This document shows, one piece after another, positions 1-6,417 of a stretch of 64,000 nt of DNA. Source of the DNA: Chitinophaga caeni. Lineage in GTDB: Bacteria > Bacteroidota > Bacteroidia > Chitinophagales > Chitinophagaceae. Under the pieces are notes generated by a model. That model was not told where the DNA came from, searched no databases, and worked only from the letters and a program-made list of their open reading frames with translations. Numbering within the stretch: position 1 is the first letter of the stretch; each line of letters opens with the position of its first letter. The stretch covers positions 930,001 through 994,000 of the forward strand of contig NZ_CP023777.1 in assembly GCF_002557795.1 (NCBI RefSeq), given 5' to 3'. The position numbers and the translations under genes are program-made.

Positions 1-1760
1 CTCAAGCCCTTGGAGATAGCATAACCATCCAGGTTATCATAAATAACTTGTTGATAGTTAGTTTCGTAGTCCGGTATGATCTTATTGGAGAACCTGGTAT
101 AAAATGCCGTAACGTCAAAACCAAGGAAACTCTGTCCCCAATTGAACTTATTGGTATAATTAAGGTTAATATTCCAACTTTTCTCCGGCTTCAGGTCATT
201 TTTAATGATAACATCCCTAGCACCCGTAAGCGCGGCATGATCTTCGGTAAACAGGGAAACCACCCTGTAGCCGGTGCCGGCATTCAGGCGTAATACATGT
301 TTATAATTTGGACTCCACTTATAAGCAATCCTAGGTGTAAAAATGTTACCATGGATGGAGTTATAATCATACCGCAAGCCCATCAGCAAGGTATGATTCC
401 GGTGAAAGGCATATTCATCCTGGATAAAAATTCCCGGCAGGAATGTTTCTTGGGCTTGGTTAACAAATATCCCGTCCTTTTCTTTATTAGTAACCGGGGT
501 ATTATCATCATAGTAGGTATATCTTACCGGGATACCGGCCACCAGGCTGTGGAACTTTATTTCCTTATCCCATGTTAGCTGCCCGAAGGCGATCTTTTGC
601 GTTGCCAGGAACCATGTGTCGCCATACGCTGAATTTTGATCATGATAATTTAACGAGTACTGGAACATGAGCCGCTCCGAAGCGGGTAACTGGTAATTCC
701 CGATCAGCTCCCATCGCTTCGTATAAATACTTTCCCCGTAAACTTCGTTGCCGCCCCGGTACTTAGGTTCCCAGTTCATCTGCCCACCCCAGCGATCTTC
801 GTAATAAAACCTGGCTGCCAAGTTGGCCACTCGATCCAGTTTCCTTTTAAACGACCATTTATTGAATATGGAGATCCTGTGTTGTAGCGTAACATCGGTA
901 AAACCATCATGATTTTTGTCGAGGGGATGTTGATAATTATAATAATTCACCCCGAGCAGCGAATGTGCCTTTTTCGCGATATTGAATTTATAGCCCAAAT
1001 CCACATTCAACTCCTGCCAGGTAGTTCCCATGACATCAGCAGTAAATTTAGATGCCGCATCCGGGTTCTTCGTAATGATATTGATCAAACCTGCAACAGC
1101 TTCCGATCCGTATAAAGTCGAAGCCGGACCTTTCACAATCTCTACACGCTCCACCAAGCTGTTGGGAATGCCGGAAAGTCCATATACCGTTGATAATGCG
1201 CTCACAATTGGCATTCCATCGATCAACACCATCGTATAAGGTCCTTCCAAGCCATTGATATGGATATCACCGGTATTACAAACATTACAATTGATTTGCG
1301 GACGAACACCATTCACATTTTGCAAAGCATCGAAAATGCTGGGCGTGGGGTTCTTTTTGAAGAAAAGCGGCGTGTAAACTTCCACGGGAACAGGGCTTTG
1401 CATTTTGCTTACCGGCTTTAAAGTGCCGCTGATAACTACCTCCTGGAGCCCCGAAGCCGCCGAAAGCATTTTAATTTCCAGTTGGTTCTTCCCATTTTTT
1501 ACCTGGACGACCTGTTTTATTTTTTCATAACCCACCGCTGTAACTTGAATGTAATATTTCCCAACCGGGACATCTGCCAGGATGAAAGAGCCGTCCTCCG
1601 AAGTAACGGCGCCCAGGTTTGTTCCCAGCAAGCCGACACTGGCATAAGGCACAGCTACCGAATCAGACAACACTTTCCCATACACGGTAGCTTTCGATTG
1701 TGCCAATAATAAAACAGGGCATAGGGATAGTATCAAAAAGGGTAAAATTCTATTTAGCAT
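1..1760 (-). CDS. TonB-dependent outer-membrane receptor (3' end cut by window edge)
   Basis: An open minus-strand frame runs from an ATG at 1760 to the window edge, about 586 codons, so the C-terminal part of the barrel is missing. A signal peptide (about residues 1-21, ending LLLAQ) is followed by a carboxypeptidase-regulatory-like domain (about 24-105) and a plug domain with LIDGMPIVSALSTVYGL and VEIVKGPASTLYGSEA. The barrel follows. The plug has a C-x2-C pair (NCNVCNTGD, Cys158 and Cys161), which suits a soft-metal substrate. The protein would move a substrate across the outer membrane using TonB energy. The MerC, SCO1 and Fur genes next door support metal transport, but the substrate is inferred and not shown. 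Confidence 0.93.
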   Translation of the reverse strand, partial: MLNRILPFLILSLCPVLLLAQSKATVYGKVLSDSVAVPYASVGLLGTNLGAVTSEDGSFILADVPVGKYYIQVTAVGYEKIKQVVQVKNGKNQLEIKMLSAASGLQEVVISGTLKPVSKMQSPVPVEVYTPLFFKKNPTPSIFDALQNVNGVRPQINCNVCNTGDIHINGLEGPYTMVLIDGMPIVSALSTVYGLSGIPNSLVERVEIVKGPASTLYGSEAVAGLINIITKNPDAASKFTADVMGTTWQELNVDLGYKFNIAKKAHSLLGVNYYNYQHPLDKNHDGFTDVTLQHRISIFNKWSFKRKLDRVANLAARFYYEDRWGGQMNWEPKYRGGNEVYGESIYTKRWELIGNYQLPASERLMFQYSLNYHDQNSAYGDTWFLATQKIAFGQLTWDKEIKFHSLVAGIPVRYTYYDDNTPVTNKEKDGIFVNQAQETFLPGIFIQDEYAFHRNHTLLMGLRYDYNSIHGNIFTPRIAYKWSPNYKHVLRLNAGTGYRVVSLFTEDHAALTGARDVIIKNDLKPEKSWNINLNYTNKFNWGQSFLGFDVTAFYTRFSNKIIPDYETNYQQVIYDNLDGYAISKGL

Positions 1761-1789
1761 GATAAAAGGTTAAAGTTTTAACTTCTTTG

Positions 1790-1797
1790 CAAATTTA
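1790..1797 (-). promoter_or_regulatory. -7 promoter element of the TonB receptor gene
   Basis: On the minus strand the sequence reads TAAATTTG, an exact match to the Bacteroidota sigma -7 consensus TAnnTTTG, 30 bases upstream of the receptor ATG. No convincing -33 TTG is visible. Confidence 0.5.
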
Positions 1798-1817
1798 AAT
1801 TCAGAACAGCTATTCAT

Positions 1818-1845
1818 CTAAATTTTTATTTAGTCTTATCTAAAT
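1818..1845. promoter_or_regulatory. cluster of three CTAAAT/ATTTAG half-sites upstream of the receptor promoter
   Basis: CTAAAT (1818-1823), ATTTAG (1828-1833) and CTAAAT (1840-1845) make two overlapping inverted repeats. The right pair, ATTTAG-N6-CTAAAT, resembles DtxR/MntR-family operators (TTTAGxx...xxCTAAA). It lies just upstream of the expected -33 region. Function is inferred from shape only. Confidence 0.4.
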
Positions 1846-2038
1846 TTATTAAAATTAACAAAAACCCTTATCCAATAAGGCTTACAGCAATTAAAGAATA
1901 ACTTTAATTGCAAATACAGCGCTTAGATTAGAATATTATTCTCACTCAAAAAACAGTAATGCCCGGTTATCGAGTGATTGTTTTACTGGGCAAAATGCAT
2001 GTCGAAAACATCAATAATACATTGATAACCAAATAAAA

Positions 2039-2080
2039 GTGCCGCCTATCAACCTTAATCAGAGCATATGGTGGCGGCAC
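2039..2080 (-). terminator. terminator of the merC-like gene
   Basis: GTGCCGCC (2039-2046) pairs with GGCGGCAC (2073-2080), an 8-bp perfect stem. Read on the minus strand it is followed by CTTTTATTT, and it lies 28 bases after the merC stop. Confidence 0.65.
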
Positions 2081-2107
2081 TTAGGCAGGACTAAAATATT
2101 TTTTAGG

Positions 2108-2482
2108 TCAATGGGCTATTTTACGCCCCAACCACCAATTATGTACATGCGCGTAAATGATAACCGTGATGGATAGGATTAATACCGGGACACTCCATCC
2201 ATCATTGATCCAGTAATGCGAAGCCAGCAAACCGGCAAAACCGGAAGCAAAAAGCGGCAATAAAAACCATTTCCCGTGATGCTTTCGCCAACCGTGGATC
2301 AATGACCATGTCCCTAAAATCAAAGTACAGGCTATAATTATCCCTTCGAAAGATTCATGACCCTCCGCGTGCTCCGATACGATCGGGGAAACCGCCAAAA
2401 CCAAGGGCATTACTAAGCAATGCACAGCGCATAATAGGGAAGCTGTAACCCCTAAAGCATCCAGGTTGATTTTCATCTTCAT
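2108..2482 (-). CDS. MerC-domain membrane protein
   Basis: A 124-residue protein with about four hydrophobic segments. The N-terminal segment contains LLCAVHCLVMP, with Cys18 and Cys22, matching the metal-binding cysteines of the MerC mercuric transport family. His-rich loops occur later (HAEGHE, HGWRKHHGK, YAHVHNWW). It sits in the inner membrane. In Bacteroidota, MerC-domain proteins are often found next to Fur-type regulators and TonB receptors, where zinc or another divalent metal is a more likely substrate than mercury; no other mer genes are present here. Its promoter carries a 15-bp palindrome shared with the divergent SCO/Fur genes. Confidence 0.8.
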   Translation of the reverse strand: MKMKINLDALGVTASLLCAVHCLVMPLVLAVSPIVSEHAEGHESFEGIIIACTLILGTWSLIHGWRKHHGKWFLLPLFASGFAGLLASHYWINDGWSVPVLILSITVIIYAHVHNWWLGRKIAH

Positions 2483-2501
2483 CCAATTTTTATTCAGAAT
2501 G

Positions 2502-2509
2502 CAAACTTA
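2502..2509 (-). promoter_or_regulatory. -7 promoter element of the merC-like gene
   Basis: The minus strand reads TAAGTTTG, an exact TAnnTTTG match, 20 bases upstream of the ATG. The palindrome at 2519-2533 lies in the expected -33/-7 spacer, where a bound repressor would block RNA polymerase. Confidence 0.5.
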
Positions 2510-2518
2510 TGTATTATT

Positions 2519-2533
2519 TGCAACATTGTTGCA
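2519..2533. promoter_or_regulatory. 15-bp perfect palindrome, likely Fur-family (Zur-like) operator
   Basis: TGCAACA-T-TGTTGCA is a perfect 7-1-7 inverted repeat. It overlaps the merC promoter and lies about 140 bases upstream of the SCO gene. Fur-family dimers bind such AT-centred 7-1-7 repeats, and a Fur-family gene is encoded at 3298. The assignment to that regulator is an inference. Confidence 0.6.
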
Positions 2534-2553
2534 TAATTATTTTTATTTTTGCA

Positions 2554-2571
2554 TACGGAAACGTATCCGTA
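2554..2571. promoter_or_regulatory. 18-bp near-perfect palindrome upstream of SCO
   Basis: TACGGAAACGTATCCGTA has eight of nine base pairs symmetric. It lies 44 bases upstream of the SCO -7 element and differs in sequence from the neighbouring 15-bp palindrome, so a second regulator is possible. No known consensus was recognised. Confidence 0.4.
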
Positions 2572-2614
2572 GAGTTTTAACTTAAAATATGATGGCTTTT
2601 GGCAAGATGTGTAG

Positions 2615-2622
2615 TAACTTTG
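2615..2622 (+). promoter_or_regulatory. -7 promoter element of the SCO-fur operon
   Basis: TAACTTTG matches TAnnTTTG exactly and would start transcription about 28 bases before the SCO ATG. Confidence 0.5.
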
Positions 2623-2656
2623 AAGATCGATTTGAAGTACCAAAGAGAAGGGAACT

Positions 2657-3283
2657 ATGTCAAAAAAAGCGATATTTTATATAGTGTTCTTTGTTGCATT
2701 GAGCGCTATGTTCGTTGGCTACAATGCCTACGTTATTAAGGATGAGACCGGTAGTTATTATGGTAAAGAAAAACTGCCTTACCTCGGTTCTCCCGGGCAT
2801 GAAGTGCAAGGTTTTTCCTTCGTAAACCAGGAAGGCAAAACGATCACGAAAGATTCCGTGAAAGGCAAATTTTACGTGGCAGAATATTTCTTTACAACCT
2901 GCACAGGTATTTGTCCGAGGATGAATGAAAATATGGAGAAGGTCTACGAAGCTTATAAAGACGATCCTAATTTCCGAATTTTATCGCATACCGTAGATCC
3001 GGAGTATGACAGCGTCCCCATTCTTAAAGCTTACGCGGAAAAACATCATGCAGATGCTAAAAATTGGTGGTTCTTAACCGGTTCTAAAAAAATGTTATAC
3101 AAACTGGCCAGGGAAAGTTACCTCGTTGATGATGGGCATTATACCGGAGATGAAGATTTCGTTCATACCCAATGGTTCGCACTTGTAGACGGTAAGGGCC
3201 GTATCAGGGGATTATATGAAGGCACTAAAAAAAGTGATATCAATAAGTTGATCAAGGATATTGACCGCTTAAGAACTGAATAA
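2657..3283 (+). CDS. SCO1/SenC-family copper-binding thioredoxin-fold protein
   Basis: The 208-residue protein begins with a single membrane anchor (about residues 5-25) and continues as a periplasmic thioredoxin-like domain. The copper site of the SCO family is complete: Cys82 and Cys86 in TTCTGICP and His170 in FVHTQW. SCO proteins deliver copper to the CuA site of cytochrome c oxidase or act as thiol reductases. No oxidase genes lie nearby; instead it precedes a Fur-family gene by 14 bases in the same operon, so a role in metal stress or metal delivery under that regulator is likely. Confidence 0.9.
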   Translation: MSKKAIFYIVFFVALSAMFVGYNAYVIKDETGSYYGKEKLPYLGSPGHEVQGFSFVNQEGKTITKDSVKGKFYVAEYFFTTCTGICPRMNENMEKVYEAYKDDPNFRILSHTVDPEYDSVPILKAYAEKHHADAKNWWFLTGSKKMLYKLARESYLVDDGHYTGDEDFVHTQWFALVDGKGRIRGLYEGTKKSDINKLIKDIDRLRTE

Positions 3284-3297
3284 ATACAGGGAGAGTT

Positions 3298-3729
3298 ATG
3301 GCAACGCAAAAACAAAAAGAGAAAATTGCTACTTGGTTACGCGCTTGCAACTTGAGTGTTACAGAAACCCGCATCAAGATATTGGAATTATTCCTCAAGA
3401 GCAACGGCGCATTAGAACATGCTGATTTTGAGAAATTAACGGGTCAAACATTCGACCGCGTTACGATTTACCGTACTTTACAAACTTTTCTGGATAAGGG
3501 ATTAATTCATAAAATTCCCACGACAGATACTTCTGTCCGCTACGCGCTCTGCAAATCCGATTGCAAGGAGCATGAGCATCACGATCAGCATATCCATTTT
3601 AAATGTGAGCAATGCGGCACTACTACCTGCTTGGATGAAACGGATGTACCCAACATTCATTTACCCAAGGGATACAATATGCATAATGTAGAAGTAGTAG
3701 TGAACGGGGTTTGCAAGGACTGTAAATAA
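3298..3729 (+). CDS. Fur-family metalloregulator (possibly Zur-type)
   Basis: A 143-residue Fur-family repressor. The N-terminal winged helix spans about residues 10-85 (LSVTETRIKILELFLKSNGA, FDRVTIYRTLQTFLDKGL). The C-terminal dimer domain has a His-rich segment (EHEHHDQHIHFKC) and two zinc-binding CxxC pairs (CEQC and CKDC). The sensed metal cannot be told from sequence; the MerC and SCO neighbours fit zinc or copper. It is translated 14 bases after the SCO stop with a GGAGAG just upstream of the ATG. The 15-bp palindrome at 2519 is its probable target, giving autoregulation plus control of merC. Confidence 0.9.
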   Translation: MATQKQKEKIATWLRACNLSVTETRIKILELFLKSNGALEHADFEKLTGQTFDRVTIYRTLQTFLDKGLIHKIPTTDTSVRYALCKSDCKEHEHHDQHIHFKCEQCGTTTCLDETDVPNIHLPKGYNMHNVEVVVNGVCKDCK

Positions 3730-3734
3730 TAATT

Positions 3735-3773
3735 CCCCCGCTAACCTAAATTGAAAATTCATGCTGGCGGGGG
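3735..3773. terminator. hairpin between convergent fur and M3 peptidase genes
   Basis: CCCCCGC (3735-3741) pairs with GCGGGGG (3767-3773). It lies between two converging genes; T-rich tails are weak on both sides. Confidence 0.5.
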
Positions 3774-3802
3774 ATCAAATAATATGATGAAAAATTACTT
3801 GC

Positions 3803-5533
3803 TTATGAAGCCAGGATATGCTCGATTTCTTCTTGTACAAAATCAGCTAATTCCTTAACATAAGCAGGGGAGAAGTCAAACTTAATTCCCGCCGCTTCGT
3901 ATAATTCATGTAAAGTTTTCGTATAACCCAGGCTCAAGGCATTCATATAATTCTCTAACGCTTGCGCCGGATTTTCGCGGTATTGCTTCCACATCGCGAT
4001 CGCACCCAATTGGGCAATCCCGTATTCGATATAATAAAATGGCACTTCAAACAAATGCAACTGCCTTTGCCAAGCATTTTCACGGATCGTTTCAAAACCC
4101 GACCAGTCAACAATCTCCGTGGAGAACATTTGCTGGATATCGTTCCATGCCTGTGTACGTTCCGCTACGGAATGTTGCGGATGCTCGTATATCCAATGTT
4201 GAAATTTATCGATCGTAGCAATCCAAGGAAAAATGTTGATAGCCCGCTCCAGTTGTTGCAGTTTAGCTCTTTTCAGATCGGCTTCATCCCGGAAGAATAT
4301 ATCCCAATGATCCATCGTGAACAATTCCATGCTCATGCTCGCTACTTCTGCTATCTCGCTCGGGTACTCCTTAAACGCTGTTAACGGCAAATGATGGCTC
4401 AGGAAAGAATGTACGGCATGGCCGCCTTCGTGTACCATCGTGGTAAGATCTTTCATCTGCCCGGCGGCATTCATGAATATAAAAGGAACGCCTGTTTCGG
4501 GCATCGGGCAATTATAACCGCCCGGCGCCTTTCCTTTGCGACTTTCCAGGTCTAACCTTTGCATCTCTTTCATCACGCGGATACAATCGGCAAAATACGG
4601 ATGCAGCTTGTTAAAACATTCGATTGTTTTATCAGTAAGTTCAGCGCCTGTTTCAAACGGCGACAAAGGTTCTTGTCCCGCGGGTTCTGCATCGGTATCC
4701 CAGGGCCTCATGTGTTCCAAGCCAAGTTTGGCCTGTTGACGTTCAAGGCTTTTTTTAACCAGGGGAACGATATGTTGGCGCACCGCTTCATGGAATTGAA
4801 AACAATCTTCCTTAGCATATTCGAACCGGCCCAATTCCTCGAATTTATAATCGCGGTAATTATCAAAACCAGCATTTACGGCTACATGGTGCCTTTTCTG
4901 CACTAATTGGGAATAGAGGTTATCCAATGCCTCTTTATCTTCCAAACGACGTTTGCCCGTTTTGGTAAACACGGATTCGCGGAGCTCGCGGTTGCTGCTT
5001 TCCAAGAATTTAGCCGCTTGTTGCAGAGTATACTCCTTTCCATCCAGTTCAATCGTCATTTTTCCGGCGATGGCTCCATATTGTTGAGCCATTACACTTA
5101 GTTCGGCTTGTAACGGAATATTTTTCTCCTGGAACAATTTCACTTGCTTGCGTACGCTTCTCAGGTAGGGGAAAAATTGTTTTTTGTCTAATTGATCCAC
5201 GAATGGGGACTCCAACATTTTCCGGTTCAGCGCATCAGCATAAGGCTGTAGCTTCGGTTGGATCTCCATGCAGAAATATGCAAATGCTTCTTCGAGGGAT
5301 TTATCCGTGGTATCGCGGGTCATGTTAACTTGGCGCCAACAGGCATCTTCACCGATCACCGCTTCCAACTCGCTGATATCCCGGAGCCAATGATTTAAAT
5401 CCTCCAGGGAATCGATCTTCCTTTCTTTCAGCTCTTCAAAATAAGGTTGTAGCGCTTCCCAGGTTGTTACTTTGAAATCTGCCGGGAGCAGTTGCCTCGG
5501 GGCAGGCTTTATATGTGCATCTAGATTCAACAT
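3803..5533 (-). CDS. M3-family oligoendopeptidase
   Basis: A 576-residue zinc metallopeptidase of the PepF/thimet class. The active site is VHEGGHAVHSF: His368, Glu369 and His372, with the third ligand Glu expected in PSEIAEVASMSMELF downstream. There is no signal peptide, so it acts in the cytoplasm on short peptides. Length and the all-helical N-terminal half suit bacterial M3 oligoendopeptidases. It is a single gene, with the DUF5606 gene and its terminator upstream. Confidence 0.92.
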   Translation of the reverse strand: MLNLDAHIKPAPRQLLPADFKVTTWEALQPYFEELKERKIDSLEDLNHWLRDISELEAVIGEDACWRQVNMTRDTTDKSLEEAFAYFCMEIQPKLQPYADALNRKMLESPFVDQLDKKQFFPYLRSVRKQVKLFQEKNIPLQAELSVMAQQYGAIAGKMTIELDGKEYTLQQAAKFLESSNRELRESVFTKTGKRRLEDKEALDNLYSQLVQKRHHVAVNAGFDNYRDYKFEELGRFEYAKEDCFQFHEAVRQHIVPLVKKSLERQQAKLGLEHMRPWDTDAEPAGQEPLSPFETGAELTDKTIECFNKLHPYFADCIRVMKEMQRLDLESRKGKAPGGYNCPMPETGVPFIFMNAAGQMKDLTTMVHEGGHAVHSFLSHHLPLTAFKEYPSEIAEVASMSMELFTMDHWDIFFRDEADLKRAKLQQLERAINIFPWIATIDKFQHWIYEHPQHSVAERTQAWNDIQQMFSTEIVDWSGFETIRENAWQRQLHLFEVPFYYIEYGIAQLGAIAMWKQYRENPAQALENYMNALSLGYTKTLHELYEAAGIKFDFSPAYVKELADFVQEEIEHILAS

Positions 5534-5556
5534 AAATTCATCTTATTTTAAAAAAA

Positions 5557-5622
5557 ATTCCAAGCAAGCTGTAGGTATAGCAAGAATAAACCAGGCTAAT
5601 ACGGCTACAGGATGCTTGGAAT
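5557..5622 (-). terminator. terminator of the DUF5606 gene
   Basis: ATTCCAAGCA (5557-5566) pairs with TGCTTGGAAT (5613-5622), and inner CTGTAG/CTACAG extend the stem. On the minus strand a run of seven T follows. Confidence 0.75.
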
Positions 5623-5651
5623 GTTAAGTTATGAATTCCGGGAGAAATATA

Positions 5652-6305
5652 TTACTCCCCTGATTTCTTTTTACGGGTAGTTTTAGGTTTGGCAGGCGCT
5701 TCTTTAGCATCATCAGTGCCAGCTTCTTTTTTGGCCTTTGTTGCTTTCTTAGGCTTTGCTTCTTTCGGGGCATCTTCACCCTCGGTGGCAGTTTTAGCTT
5801 TAGCCTTAGCTTTGGCTTTAGGCTTTGCTTCTTTCACCTCTTCCGTAGCTTTGCCGGCTTCTTCAACCTGCGCGGCCTCTTCTACCGGGGCTTCTTCTTC
5901 TGCGAGGGCTTCCTCGAATATCAACAGGTCGTTAGTTTTGAGGATGCCAAACCATTTGATCATCTTCTTCATATCACTAACATATACCCTTTCTTCATCG
6001 AACTCGGGGAATACGTTTTTGAAGTAAGATTTGATCGCGTTATTATCGGATTTAGCTTCGATCAAAGGGAATTTAGCTTCATTTTCTTGCATGGCTTTGA
6101 AAACAGAAGCCAAGTTTACGTTATCACCTGTTGTGAATACTTCAATGCTCTCCAAAGGCGTAAAGTTATGGATGCGGGAAGAAACAAAACGTGTTACTTT
6201 ATCTTCCAGCGACCTTACAATAGCACCATCCTGTTTACTGGCTACCAATTGGAATAAACCACCTAAACCAGTTATTGCTACGATTTCTCTGTACTGCATG
6301 TTCAT
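5652..6305 (-). CDS. DUF5606-domain protein with lysine/alanine-rich tail
   Basis: The first 135 residues or so match the Bacteroidota DUF5606 type (YREIVAITGLGGLFQLVASK, VYVSDMKKMIKWFGIL). The remaining 80 residues are a low-complexity tail of Ala, Glu, Lys and Thr, with an acidic stretch (EEAPVEEAAQVEEA) followed by Lys-rich repeats (KPKAKAKAKAKT, KPKTTRKKKSGE) like histone H1-type tails. That tail suggests nucleic-acid binding. The domain's role is unknown to me. A TATATTTG element on the minus strand (6320-6327) can serve as the -7 box. An alternative start is Met3. Confidence 0.85.
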   Translation of the reverse strand: MNMQYREIVAITGLGGLFQLVASKQDGAIVRSLEDKVTRFVSSRIHNFTPLESIEVFTTGDNVNLASVFKAMQENEAKFPLIEAKSDNNAIKSYFKNVFPEFDEERVYVSDMKKMIKWFGILKTNDLLIFEEALAEEEAPVEEAAQVEEAGKATEEVKEAKPKAKAKAKAKTATEGEDAPKEAKPKKATKAKKEAGTDDAKEAPAKPKTTRKKKSGE

Positions 6306-6417
6306 TTTTTTAAGAAGGGCAAATATAAAAAATTAGCCTATAATGCCCGCTTTCTAATTTTCAATTTAATTTCCAATATATAGAATAATATCAATTTATC
6401 CTTTATAAATCAGGCCC

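Larger units (their letters stand above)
1761..2107. other. intergenic gap with receptor promoter and merC terminator
   Basis: No gene is seen. The gap holds the TonB receptor promoter and half-site cluster (1790-1845) and the merC terminator (2039-2080). The stretch between about 1860 and 2035 is AT-rich without recognised structure. Confidence 0.7.

Noticed and set aside
2108..2482. Mercury resistance operon
   Set aside because: Only the MerC-like protein is present; no mercuric reductase, MerP, MerT or MerR was found.
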